From: Mycolicibacterium fortuitum subsp. fortuitum
GTDB lineage: Bacteria; Actinomycetota; Actinomycetes; Mycobacteriales; Mycobacteriaceae
Length of the DNA stretch: 64,000 bases
Reading direction: 5' to 3'
Assembly (NCBI RefSeq): GCF_022179545.1
Contig: NZ_AP025518.1
Span: 2,790,001 to 2,854,000 of the forward strand
Shown here: in pieces, positions 20,208 to 27,912 of the stretch
How the letters are laid out: every line of letters starts with the position of its first letter
Numbering within the stretch: position 1 is the stretch's first letter
Translations under genes and position numbers: made by a program
The notes under the pieces: generated by a model
Database searches by the model: none
Seen by the model: only the letters and a program-made list of their open reading frames with translations
What the model was told of the DNA's origin: nothing

Positions 20208-20846
20208 TCAGAGCGATGATGAAGGGTTCAGCAGGCCGCGTACGCAGAACTCGTAGATGTGCTCTCCGTCGATAGGTGTGCCGTTGAGTTCGACGCCGAG
20301 GGAACGCAGGCGCATCGCGCCGAGTACCGACTGCATGATCAGGGCCGCGGTGCTCTGGATGTCGATGTCGGAGCGAAATGCTCCCGAGTTCATTCCGCGC
20401 CGCAAGATGTCGCCGATGAGCTCGTGTAACGGGGTCAGCACACGCGCGTACTCACGGGGCAGCGACTCGGCGAGGTGGTCGTTGTAGAAGGTCAATCCGC
20501 GGTTGATGCTGTCCTGGGTACTCGAGGAGGCCCGGATGGTGATGCGCTCGATGAGCGACCGCAATGCCTCGGGGCCGGCAAGCCCGTCGGTATCGGCGCG
20601 CCAACGCTGGGTGGACTCGGCCATGATCTTGTCGATGAGGGCCAGCAGCAGCTCGTCCTTGGTGGAAAAGTGCTGGTAGAAGGATCGCAATGAGGTCTTG
20701 GAGCGCTCCACCACCTCCAGCACGGTGAAGTCGGTCCGTCCGGTCTCGCCCAAGATGGCCAGGGCCGATTTCATGAACCGGCGGGCCCGGTCGGCCTGGG
20801 CTTCGGCGCGCGCGCCCGCCGGGGGTTGTTCGGCCGGCCTAGCCAT
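20208..20846 (-). CDS. TetR-family transcriptional regulator
   Basis: 212-residue repressor. The N-terminal helix-turn-helix (about 15-60) reads AILGETGRTDFTVLEVVERSKTSLRSFYQHFSTKDELLLALI, typical of TetR proteins in mycobacterial lipid and steroid regulons. The C-terminal ligand domain is not diagnostic. ATG 20846 gives MARPAEQ, with GGAGG 11 nt upstream; a longer start at 20873 would intrude into the divergent control region. It is surrounded by the amidohydrolase/FadE operon it likely controls and the divergent oxidoreductase/thioesterase pair. The ligand is probably an acyl-CoA from the pathway (inference). Confidence 0.92.
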   Translation of the reverse strand: MARPAEQPPAGARAEAQADRARRFMKSALAILGETGRTDFTVLEVVERSKTSLRSFYQHFSTKDELLLALIDKIMAESTQRWRADTDGLAGPEALRSLIERITIRASSSTQDSINRGLTFYNDHLAESLPREYARVLTPLHELIGDILRRGMNSGAFRSDIDIQSTAALIMQSVLGAMRLRSLGVELNGTPIDGEHIYEFCVRGLLNPSSSL

Positions 20847-20877
20847 TGCGCCATCACCTCCGTCGTGCTGCACTTGC

Positions 20878-20892
20878 GAGAATGACGTTACC
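20878..20892. promoter_or_regulatory. Second copy of the TetR operator motif in the divergent promoter
   Basis: GAGAATGACGTTACC matches 13 of 15 bases of the site at 20131-20145. It lies 32 nt upstream of the TetR start and 47 nt upstream of the luciferase-like gene start, so it can serve autoregulation and control of the divergent gene. A -10-like TACTGT (20924-20929) follows toward the latter gene. Confidence 0.65.
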
Positions 20893-20938
20893 GTTTCTGT
20901 AGAAGCAATAGGCGGCTTGTGATTACTGTGTTGGCTCG

Positions 20939-21805
20939 ATGAGTGAATGGTTCATGTTCCTGCCCCAGGTTCGGCTCGGCCTCGACGACATCGTCGAACG
21001 TGCCAGAGTGGCCGAAGCCGGCGGCTTCGACGGCATCGCCTTCATCGACCACCTGGAAGCACCCGGTGCGACCCACCAAAACATCTGGGAGGCAATGACT
21101 GTCGCGACCTGGGTGGCAGCGCGCACCGAGCGGCTGCGGATCGGCCACCTGGTTTTGTGCGACGCGTTCCGTCATCCCGCGGTGCTGGCCAAGCAGGCGG
21201 TCACGTTGTCCGAGGCCAGCGGCGGGCGATTCGAACTCGGCCTCGGATCCGGTTCCTGGCCTCAGGAATTCGAGCGGTTCGGCGTCGAGACCGGCGACGC
21301 GGCGGCGCGAGTGCGCAGGCTGGCGCAGAACCTGGAACTGCTGCACCAGTATTGGGGTGATGGCGAGCGCGGGCAGGTTCCGCGTCCCTCCCATCCGATT
21401 CCGTTGGTACTGGGCGGAACCGGTAGACGCATGATGGAACTGGTACGCACCCATGCGGACTGGTGGAACATCCCGTCGCATCAGCTCGATCGACTGCCCG
21501 CACTGCTGCCGACGGTGGGTTCGGCACGGGCTTCCCTGCAACAGATGGTCGGCTTCGTCGGCCGCGGCGCCGACCGCACGGCGGTGACCGAACGCAGCAC
21601 CCGGCTGTTCGGACACCTCGGTGACGGCCTGGTCTGTGGTGAGGCCGCTGAACTCGCCGCCCACTTCGCCGGGCTGTCCGCGCAGGGTGTCGAACGCTTC
21701 TACGTGTGGTTCGCCGATTTCGCCGCACCCCAGACCATTTCGGAATTCGCCGAGACAGTCATCAACGCGCTTCAAAGAGAGGATGGTCATGACCGCAGAA
21801 GCTGA
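20939..21805 (+). CDS. LLM-class flavin-dependent oxidoreductase
   Basis: 288-residue bacterial-luciferase-like TIM-barrel protein. Visible family features are FMFLPQVRLG at the start, GFDGIAFIDHLE, RTERLRIGHLVLC, and the GGRFELGLGSGSWPQEFERFG stretch that binds FMN or F420. In mycobacteria such proteins may use F420; the cofactor cannot be fixed from sequence. ATG 20939 is the only sensible start. It overlaps the thioesterase gene by 17 nt, and the pair is divergent from the TetR gene with a shared operator in between, so it likely belongs to the same catabolic regulon as the FadE genes. Confidence 0.88.
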   Translation: MSEWFMFLPQVRLGLDDIVERARVAEAGGFDGIAFIDHLEAPGATHQNIWEAMTVATWVAARTERLRIGHLVLCDAFRHPAVLAKQAVTLSEASGGRFELGLGSGSWPQEFERFGVETGDAAARVRRLAQNLELLHQYWGDGERGQVPRPSHPIPLVLGGTGRRMMELVRTHADWWNIPSHQLDRLPALLPTVGSARASLQQMVGFVGRGADRTAVTERSTRLFGHLGDGLVCGEAAELAAHFAGLSAQGVERFYVWFADFAAPQTISEFAETVINALQREDGHDRRS

Positions 21806-22688
21806 GGCACCCAAAGAGGCTGAGCCTACGCAGTGGACACTGCAGATGCTGCTCGACCTGTTCGACGCCGAACCGGTGGGGGAGAACCGCTTCACGGTTC
21901 AGAGCGGCATTGCCGGCGTCGACGAGCGGCAGGTGGTCGAAGGCACCCAGATCGTGGGCGCCGCGATCGTCGCGGCAGCGAAACGCTTCCCGGAGAAGTC
22001 GATTCGTACCGCGCATGCGGTGTTCGCCCGGGCCGTCACGGTGGGCCCGCCGGTGGAACTCGACATCGATGTGATCAGCGAAGGCCGGTCGACAGCCACC
22101 GCGGTGATCTCCGCGTCACAGAACGGCAAGCGGTGCATCACCATCACCGTGCTCAGTGATGTGCCTTCCGGTGACGTCATCCGCCACCATCTGCCGCGGC
22201 CGGAGGTCGCGGGCCCGGCGGACTCGAACGTGTCGCACATGCCGATGGCCGGACGCGAGCTGCGCCTGGTCGACGTCGTCGACGTCAACAGCCCCGACGA
22301 GGTCGGCCCGCCCGAGCTGTATGCCTGGCTGCACTACGACCCGGTGCCGGCCCGCGACGACCTGGCGAAGGCGCTGATCGCATATTTCACGGGGCATCTG
22401 GGCATTTCGACCACCATGCGTGCGCACGAGGGCATCGGGACCGCGCAGGCCCACCTCACGGTCTCGACCGCGCCGATGACGGTCACGGTCAGTTTCCACG
22501 AGCCGGTCCGGTGGGACGGCTGGCTGCTCTACAGCCACGAGAGCACCCAGGTGGGCTCGGGGATGTCGTACGTGCGCGGTGCGGTGCACACCGAAGACGG
22601 CGAACTCATCGCCTCGTTCAGTCAGGATGCGCTGATTCGTCCACTGCGCACCACAGATACCAGCATCTCCGAGCACTCGCGGCTTTAG
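21789..22688 (+). CDS. Acyl-CoA thioesterase II-like protein (double hotdog)
   Basis: 299 residues in the TesB arrangement of two hotdog domains: the N-terminal one ends with RTAHAVFARAVTVGPPVELDIDVISEGRSTATAVISASQNGK, and the C-terminal one holds WDGWLLYSHESTQVGSGMSYVRGAVHTEDGELIASFSQDALIR, containing the conserved Asp/Gln/Thr region. It would release CoA from acyl-CoA esters. ATG 21789 has AGAGAGG at 6 nt; ATG 21783 would sit directly on that site. Coupled by overlap to the luciferase-like gene and convergent with the SDR gene 14 nt away. Confidence 0.88.
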   Translation: MTAEAEAPKEAEPTQWTLQMLLDLFDAEPVGENRFTVQSGIAGVDERQVVEGTQIVGAAIVAAAKRFPEKSIRTAHAVFARAVTVGPPVELDIDVISEGRSTATAVISASQNGKRCITITVLSDVPSGDVIRHHLPRPEVAGPADSNVSHMPMAGRELRLVDVVDVNSPDEVGPPELYAWLHYDPVPARDDLAKALIAYFTGHLGISTTMRAHEGIGTAQAHLTVSTAPMTVTVSFHEPVRWDGWLLYSHESTQVGSGMSYVRGAVHTEDGELIASFSQDALIRPLRTTDTSISEHSRL

Positions 22689-22702
22689 ACCGGCGCCGCC
22701 GC

Positions 22703-23530
22703 TCAGATCTTCAGATACCCCTTGTCTGCCGGGATCTGGGCGGCGGTGACCAACGACGATGCATCACTGGCCAGCCAGAGCACGATGTCGGAGATGGTGT
22801 CCGGCGCGATGAGCGAATCCGTCGGTAACGCGCCGGGGGAGAAGCTGTGGATGTAGTTCGGATGGTCCTGCAGCAACTTGTACATCGAAATGTCGTTGCC
22901 CATCGGGGTGTCGGTGCCGTAAGGATGGACCGAATTGACCCGGATCCCGAACTCACCCAGCTCGACCGCCAGTGAATTGGTGAGCCCGACGACCCCGAAC
23001 TTGCTGGCGCAGTAGTGCGCACAGCCGGGCACCGCCTTGATCCCCGCCGCCGAACTGATCGTGATGATCGAACCGCCGTTGCCCGCCTCGATCATCGCCG
23101 GTACCACCGCCTGCACGGTGTTGAACAGTCCGGTGAGATTGACGTCAACGGTGTCCTGCCACTGCTGGGCCGGGATCTCCCATAGCCGACCCCAATTCAG
23201 TACCCCCGCGTTGGCCACGACGATGTCGAGCCGGCCGAACTGCTCGACCGCGTCGGACACCAACCGCTTCTGGCCCTCGGCGTCGCGCACATCGACCTCA
23301 CGCGCCAGGATCTTGCGCCCCTCGCATTCGACCAGGGCCACGGTCTCGGCGAGCTCCTCACCGGTGGCGGCGGCGTAGCCGTTGTGCTCGGTGACCGGGG
23401 AACACGCGTCGAGTGCGACGATGTCGGCGCCGGCGCGGGCCAGCCGCACGCAGTGCGAGCGGCCTTGCCCACGCGCGGCCCCGGTGACGTACGCGACCCG
23501 TCCGGCCAGCGGAGTTTCGATGACGGTCAT
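22703..23530 (-). CDS. Mycofactocin-coupled SDR-family oxidoreductase
   Basis: 275-residue short-chain dehydrogenase. Cofactor motif TGAARGQGRSH, NAG motif VVANAGVL, catalytic Ser in ISSAAG and the YxxxK-like HYCASKFGVVGL, then RVNSVHPYGTDTPM. The GRSH element, the long insertion after the second strand (DACSPVTEHNGYAAATGEELAETVALVE) and the ending VTAAQIPADKGYLK are typical of the actinobacterial SDRs that hold NAD tightly and pass electrons to mycofactocin. Mycofactocin genes are not in this window. ATG 23530 overlaps the monooxygenase stop by 4 nt; the much longer open frame upstream is an artefact of that gene. Confidence 0.93.
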   Translation of the reverse strand: MTVIETPLAGRVAYVTGAARGQGRSHCVRLARAGADIVALDACSPVTEHNGYAAATGEELAETVALVECEGRKILAREVDVRDAEGQKRLVSDAVEQFGRLDIVVANAGVLNWGRLWEIPAQQWQDTVDVNLTGLFNTVQAVVPAMIEAGNGGSIITISSAAGIKAVPGCAHYCASKFGVVGLTNSLAVELGEFGIRVNSVHPYGTDTPMGNDISMYKLLQDHPNYIHSFSPGALPTDSLIAPDTISDIVLWLASDASSLVTAAQIPADKGYLKI

Positions 23531-25086
23531 GCGGGTTGCTCCTCGGTCAGTGCGCTGACGCGGACATTGGTGAACTGGTAGTCGGACAGTGGGGAGTTCC
23601 GGGCGAAGTGCCGGGAACCGGTGATGGTCTGCGGCCGGTAGTACGGGGTTTCGTGCTGTGAGTTCACGAAGTAGGTGTTCAGGCCGGATGTCGCGGTGTA
23701 GTAGAGATGGGCGACGCGGCCGTCCCGGCGCATCCGGGCGTTCCAGCGATTGAACGCGTCCTGGCTGACGGTGGCGACCCGTGCGCCGTGCCGGCGGGTC
23801 TCGTCGATGATCCGCACGGCGTGTGCGGCGACGGTCTCTACGTAATCCAGCCAGGCGAATCCGACGAAGCCGAGTGGACCGACGATCTCCCAGCGGTTGG
23901 GCAGGCGCGGGTGGGCAGTACCGGCGTAGCTCTGCAGGCCGTGGGCCCGGTAGTACTGGGCGAGATCGAATCCACGTGCTCCCATGATGGTTTCCGGCCG
24001 GTAGGTCTCCGGGTCGATCCACAGTTCGTAGCCGGTGGCCAGAACGAGGAGGTCGGCCGGGTGGTCCACGCCGTCGGCCGTGCGAATCCCGGTGGCCGTG
24101 ACCCGTTCGATCGGTGTGGTGATCAGGTTGGTGTTGGGATTGTTCAGTGCCGGCAGGAATGCGCTGGAGATCACCGGCCGCTTGGCCAAGATGCCATAGC
24201 GGGGCACCAGTTTTCGTCGCGTCGCGGGGTCTTCGACGACCACGCGCAGCAACAGCCGGTACAACAGCCGGGACCAGCCGTCGTACAGCGGCATGAGGCG
24301 GCGCAACCACGTCTCGGGCAGTCGTGAGAAGACGTGGACGATGGGCGCCACCATGAAGATGTCCATCGCCAGCCGGCCGACTGCGTTGGCTGCCGGAACG
24401 ACACCGGGCAGCCGCAACAACCTGCGCATCCACGGAGTGAAGTCGAAGTCGACCTTCGGTAGCACCCATGCCGGCGTGCGTTGGTAGACATCGAGATTGG
24501 CCGCCCGCGCAGACAGTGCTCCGGAGATCTGCACACCCGAGGAACCTGTTCCGATCACCGCGACGCGTTTGCCGTCGGCGTCGTAGCCGTCATCCCAGGC
24601 GTTGGGACGCAGGATTGTTCCGGTGAAGGCCTCGACACCTTCGATGTCGACGGTGTTCTTGGCGTTGACGTAACCACCGACCGAACTGACCAAAAAACGT
24701 GCGGTCACGGGTGCACCGTCTCGGATCTCGAGCCGCCACAGGCCGCGCTCGTCGTCCCACTGTTGGCGGAGGACTTCGGAATTGGGGCGCAGGTGTTCGT
24801 AGAGTCCTAGATCCGCAGCGGTCTGTTGTAGGTAGCGATGGATTTCCGGGCCGGGCGCGAAGAACCTGGTCCAGTTCGGGTTGGGGGCGAACGACAGCTG
24901 ATACCACAGGGTGGGGATGTCGACGGCAAGGCCGGGGTAGTGGTTGTCGCGCCAGGTCCCGCCGAAGTCGTTGCCGCGTTCGATGATGACGAAGTCGCGG
25001 ATACCCCTCTGGCGCAACAGGTGGGCTGTGGCAATGCCGCCGGGGCCTGCGCCGATGATGGCAACTTCGTAGTCTGGCTGGGTCAT
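23527..25086 (-). CDS. Flavin-containing monooxygenase, Baeyer-Villiger-like, with altered fingerprint
   Basis: 519-residue NADPH/FAD enzyme expected to insert oxygen next to a ketone or to hydroxylate. Domain features: FAD Rossmann motif GAGPGG (12-17), GGTWRDNHYPG (42-52), second Rossmann motif GTGSSG (179-184) and the ATGYE motif. The Baeyer-Villiger fingerprint FxGxxxHxxxW reads FTGTILRPNAW (154-164), with Arg160 where the family has His. That residue matters for BVMO catalysis, so the activity may differ. ATG 25086 overlaps the TetR stop by 4 nt, and the SDR follows with another 4-nt overlap: the three genes form one operon, in which the SDR could make the ketone that this enzyme oxidises. 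Confidence 0.9.
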   Translation of the reverse strand: MTQPDYEVAIIGAGPGGIATAHLLRQRGIRDFVIIERGNDFGGTWRDNHYPGLAVDIPTLWYQLSFAPNPNWTRFFAPGPEIHRYLQQTAADLGLYEHLRPNSEVLRQQWDDERGLWRLEIRDGAPVTARFLVSSVGGYVNAKNTVDIEGVEAFTGTILRPNAWDDGYDADGKRVAVIGTGSSGVQISGALSARAANLDVYQRTPAWVLPKVDFDFTPWMRRLLRLPGVVPAANAVGRLAMDIFMVAPIVHVFSRLPETWLRRLMPLYDGWSRLLYRLLLRVVVEDPATRRKLVPRYGILAKRPVISSAFLPALNNPNTNLITTPIERVTATGIRTADGVDHPADLLVLATGYELWIDPETYRPETIMGARGFDLAQYYRAHGLQSYAGTAHPRLPNRWEIVGPLGFVGFAWLDYVETVAAHAVRIIDETRRHGARVATVSQDAFNRWNARMRRDGRVAHLYYTATSGLNTYFVNSQHETPYYRPQTITGSRHFARNSPLSDYQFTNVRVSALTEEQPA

Positions 25087-25673
25087 GGATGCCTCCCGGT
25101 CAGGCCGGCCACGATGTGGTCGGTCACAAATCGCTTCACCGCTCGGGGGCTCTCGAGGTTGACGCCGATCGGTGGCAGCAGTTCGAAGCTCAACAGCAGG
25201 CGCACGATCCATTCGCCGGCCCGGGCCGGTGCGATGTCACGCCCGACCTCCCCGCGATCCTGGGCCGCGCGCACGAACGGCTTCCACAGGTCTATCGAAC
25301 GTCGCATCAGATCGTCACCGGTGTTGCGAAGCAGCAGCACCACGACGCTTTCGTTGATGCCGCGCTGCGGGACCGACTCGGAGTTCTGCCGGTGTGCGCA
25401 GATGACGACGGCAGCCGCGGCGACCTGGTCGGCCAGGGTGTCCTGGCGACCGGCCTCGGCAGCGATGGTCTCGATGAAGGCGACAGCCAGGTGGTCGAGT
25501 CCGACTTTGATCGCGTTGTCGCGACTGCCCAGTGCGTTGTGGACCGTACCGCGAGATACTCCCGCCTGCTCGGCAACAGCGGTAAGGCTGAATTGTCTTG
25601 GGCCCAAACGTCTCAGCGTCTCAGCGGTGGCAGCCAACAGGGCCGGAGACACCGTCCGCCCGGCATCGCGCAT
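25083..25673 (-). CDS. TetR-family regulator of the monooxygenase/SDR operon
   Basis: 196 residues; N-terminal helix-turn-helix LRRLGPRQFSLTAVAEQAGVSRGTVHNALGSRDNAIKVGLDHL (about 21-63), C-terminal ligand domain undiagnostic. First gene of the operon, coupled to the monooxygenase. The ATG at 25671-25673 follows a TAACGT -10 (complement of 25680-25685) by 6 nt, implying a leaderless mRNA. A palindrome with 8-bp arms overlaps this promoter, so autorepression is likely. Confidence 0.92.
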   Translation of the reverse strand: MRDAGRTVSPALLAATAETLRRLGPRQFSLTAVAEQAGVSRGTVHNALGSRDNAIKVGLDHLAVAFIETIAAEAGRQDTLADQVAAAAVVICAHRQNSESVPQRGINESVVVLLLRNTGDDLMRRSIDLWKPFVRAAQDRGEVGRDIAPARAGEWIVRLLLSFELLPPIGVNLESPRAVKRFVTDHIVAGLTGRHP

Positions 25674-25700
25674 TTGAACACGTTAACGAAATGTGTTCAA
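25674..25700. promoter_or_regulatory. Palindromic operator at the TetR-monooxygenase-SDR promoter
   Basis: Perfect inverted repeat TTGAACAC (25674-25681) / GTGTTCAA (25693-25700) with an 11-nt centre, touching the TetR start codon and covering its -10. The half-sites differ from the operator at 20131, so the two TetR proteins of the island probably recognise different sites. Confidence 0.75.
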
Positions 25701-25732
25701 TGTGCTCAGCGGTTTGGCGAAATTGGGCGCCG

Positions 25733-26257
25733 TCACATGGAGGAGACGTCGTGTGCGTGGTGGACGATGTCGTGCAGGTGGTAGATCGCGATCGTGGCCA
25801 CGGTGAACTCGCTGCCGTTGCTGCGCAGGCCGCGGCGCGACCAGGCGTCGTCCGGCACGCGGTCGTAAGTGTCGGCGACGATGCCGGCTGCCTCGAACAG
25901 CTCCGTCGCCACCGTCGCGGGATCCTGCGACCCATAGTCGTCGGCGATCGCGGTGGCGTCCTGATCCCAGTTCGGGAACTGCGGATCGTGCTCGGACAAC
26001 ATCAACTGCACCCGGTGCTCGAAGATCCGGTGCACGTCACGGATGTGGCAGCCGTACTCCAGGACCGACCAGCGATCGGCACGGGTCCGAACCGTGGCCC
26101 CTGGATGATGCAGCCGGGACACCCACAGCGCGGCATCGTCGCGGATCATGCCGGCGACCTCGCCGGGACGTACCGCCGTGGGATCGAACCCGCACTCGGT
26201 GCAGGGACGTGACAGCACCCAGGTCCAGTCCTTGGTGTCGGGCTCCAGATCTTTCAT
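25733..26257 (-). CDS. DinB-family protein
   Basis: 174 residues with the DinB four-helix pattern. Potential metal-binding His are seen in WSVLEYGCHIRDVHRIFEHR (about 65-82) and in the C-terminal AIYHLHDIVHHAHDV. An N-terminal CTECGF segment is present. DinB-superfamily members in actinobacteria include thiol-dependent transferases (mycothiol-dependent maleylpyruvate isomerase is related), so a thiol-linked role is possible but unproven. Stands between the TetR operator and the DUF885 gene on the same strand; the 20-nt gap to the latter's stop suggests it is downstream in the same transcript. Confidence 0.75.
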   Translation of the reverse strand: MKDLEPDTKDWTWVLSRPCTECGFDPTAVRPGEVAGMIRDDAALWVSRLHHPGATVRTRADRWSVLEYGCHIRDVHRIFEHRVQLMLSEHDPQFPNWDQDATAIADDYGSQDPATVATELFEAAGIVADTYDRVPDDAWSRRGLRSNGSEFTVATIAIYHLHDIVHHAHDVSSM

Positions 26258-26277
26258 GGCTTCAGTGTCGTTGCCGC

Positions 26278-27912
26278 TCAGTCGGACGACAACGCCGACC
26301 TGAGGACATCGAGCGGCAGTCCGCCCAGATCCAATGCGCGGCTGTGGAATTCCCGCAAGGACGATCCCCGGCGTAGCGACTCGTCGCGGAGCTCATGCCA
26401 GATCCGCTGCCCGATGGCGTACGACGGCGCCTGTCCCGGCCAGCCGAGATAGCGGTCCAGCTCGAAACGCAGGTTCTCCTCGGCCATGGCCGAATGCGAG
26501 GTCAGGAAGTTCCATGCCCGCTCGGCGTCCCATACCTCGCCGTCGGGTGCGGTGAGGCCGCAGTGCACGCCGATGTCGAGCACCACCCGGGCGGCGCGGA
26601 ACCGTTGCGCATCAAGCATTCCCATTCGGTCGCCCGGATCGTCGAGCCAGCCGAGCTCGGCCATCAACCGCTCCGCGTACAGTGCCCAGCCCTCGCCGTG
26701 ACCCGACACCCAGCAGCCTAGTCGGCGCCACCGGTTGAGTCGGTCTGCCAGGGCCACTGCTCGGCCGATCTGCAGATGGTGGCCGGGAACGCCTTCGTGG
26801 AACACCGTGGTGGATTCCTGCCAGGTGTGGAACCGTTCGACGCCCGGCGGCACCGACCACCACATTCGCCCTGGCCGCGACCAGTCCTCTGAGGGGCCGG
26901 TGTAGTAGATACCGCCGGTCTGGGTCGGGGCGATCCGGCACTCAAGGGTACGAAGCGGTCCGTCGATGTCGAAGTGGGTGCCGGCCAGTGACTCCACCGC
27001 GTGATCGGACAGGTCCTGCATCCAGGCCTGCAATGCGTCGGTGCCATTGATGACGTACCGGGATTCTTCGTCGAGGCGGCGGAGTGTCTCTGCGACGGTG
27101 GCGCCCGGATAGAGTTGCTGAGCGATGGACTCCTGTTCGGCCACAACAGCTTCGAGCAGCCCCAAACCCCATTCGTAGGCCTCGTCGAGGTCGATGGCGG
27201 TACCGAGGAACATCCGTGACATCAGGCGGTAGGTGTCGCGCCCGCAGGCGTCCGACTGGCGGGCGTTGGGGGCGATCTCCTCGCGCAGCACGTTGCCCAA
27301 CTGCCGGTAGGCCTCGGCCGCGGCTTCCGCTCGGTGCCGCACTTCCGACTGGAGACGGTGCCCGCCCGCCACCGCGCCGACGCCCATGTCTGCGAACAAC
27401 TCCGCGATCTGCCGGGCCTGCGTGACGCCACGGGTGACCTGGCGAAGCGCCGGGGCGTGGCTGCTGTGGACGGCTTGACGCAGAGCGTCGGCGTAACCGG
27501 CGGCACGTTCGGGCACTTTTGCCAACCTGGTGGCGATCAGCGCCCAGTCTTCCTCGGTATCGGTTGCCATCAGGTCGAATACGTCGCGCATGTTTTGCAG
27601 CGGCGAGGCGATCACATTGAGCTCGCCCAGATCCAGACCGGCATCATGCACGTCGATGGCTGCACCGAGGCGTTCGCGCAACGCTGCCACGGTGACCACG
27701 TCGACATCGTCGGTGGGCTCGATCCCGTCGAGCTCTCGCAATGTCGCGCGGGCCGCTTCGGCGCGGGCCGCTACTCCCTCGGGGGAGTAGTCGGTCACCT
27801 CATCGTCGTGTCCGGTGATGCCGAGCTCTGTTGCGGCACAAGGGTCTAGCCGTGCGTAGGTATCGAGGTAACGCTCGGCTACCGCGTCGACGGCGGTGGC
27901 GGCCCTAGCCAA
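26278..27912 (-). CDS. DUF885-family metallopeptidase-like protein
   Basis: About 544 residues, the usual size for this family of putative zinc carboxypeptidase-like enzymes. Metal-site motifs are FHEGVPGHHLQIG (HExxxGHH type) and the downstream GHGEGWALYAERLMAELGW, whose Glu is the likely further ligand. No signal peptide is seen, so it should be cytoplasmic. The start is uncertain: the frame continues upstream through the metallopeptidase gene, and the nearest plausible codon is TTG 27912 (LARAATAVDAVAERYLDTYARLD), which overlaps that gene's stop by 8 nt. Probably co-transcribed with it. Confidence 0.8.
   Translation of the reverse strand: MARAATAVDAVAERYLDTYARLDPCAATELGITGHDDEVTDYSPEGVAARAEAARATLRELDGIEPTDDVDVVTVAALRERLGAAIDVHDAGLDLGELNVIASPLQNMRDVFDLMATDTEEDWALIATRLAKVPERAAGYADALRQAVHSSHAPALRQVTRGVTQARQIAELFADMGVGAVAGGHRLQSEVRHRAEAAAEAYRQLGNVLREEIAPNARQSDACGRDTYRLMSRMFLGTAIDLDEAYEWGLGLLEAVVAEQESIAQQLYPGATVAETLRRLDEESRYVINGTDALQAWMQDLSDHAVESLAGTHFDIDGPLRTLECRIAPTQTGGIYYTGPSEDWSRPGRMWWSVPPGVERFHTWQESTTVFHEGVPGHHLQIGRAVALADRLNRWRRLGCWVSGHGEGWALYAERLMAELGWLDDPGDRMGMLDAQRFRAARVVLDIGVHCGLTAPDGEVWDAERAWNFLTSHSAMAEENLRFELDRYLGWPGQAPSYAIGQRIWHELRDESLRRGSSLREFHSRALDLGGLPLDVLRSALSSD

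Noticed and set aside
23531..24469. N-terminal extension of the SDR frame
   Set aside because: It is out of frame within the monooxygenase gene and reads as non-protein sequence.
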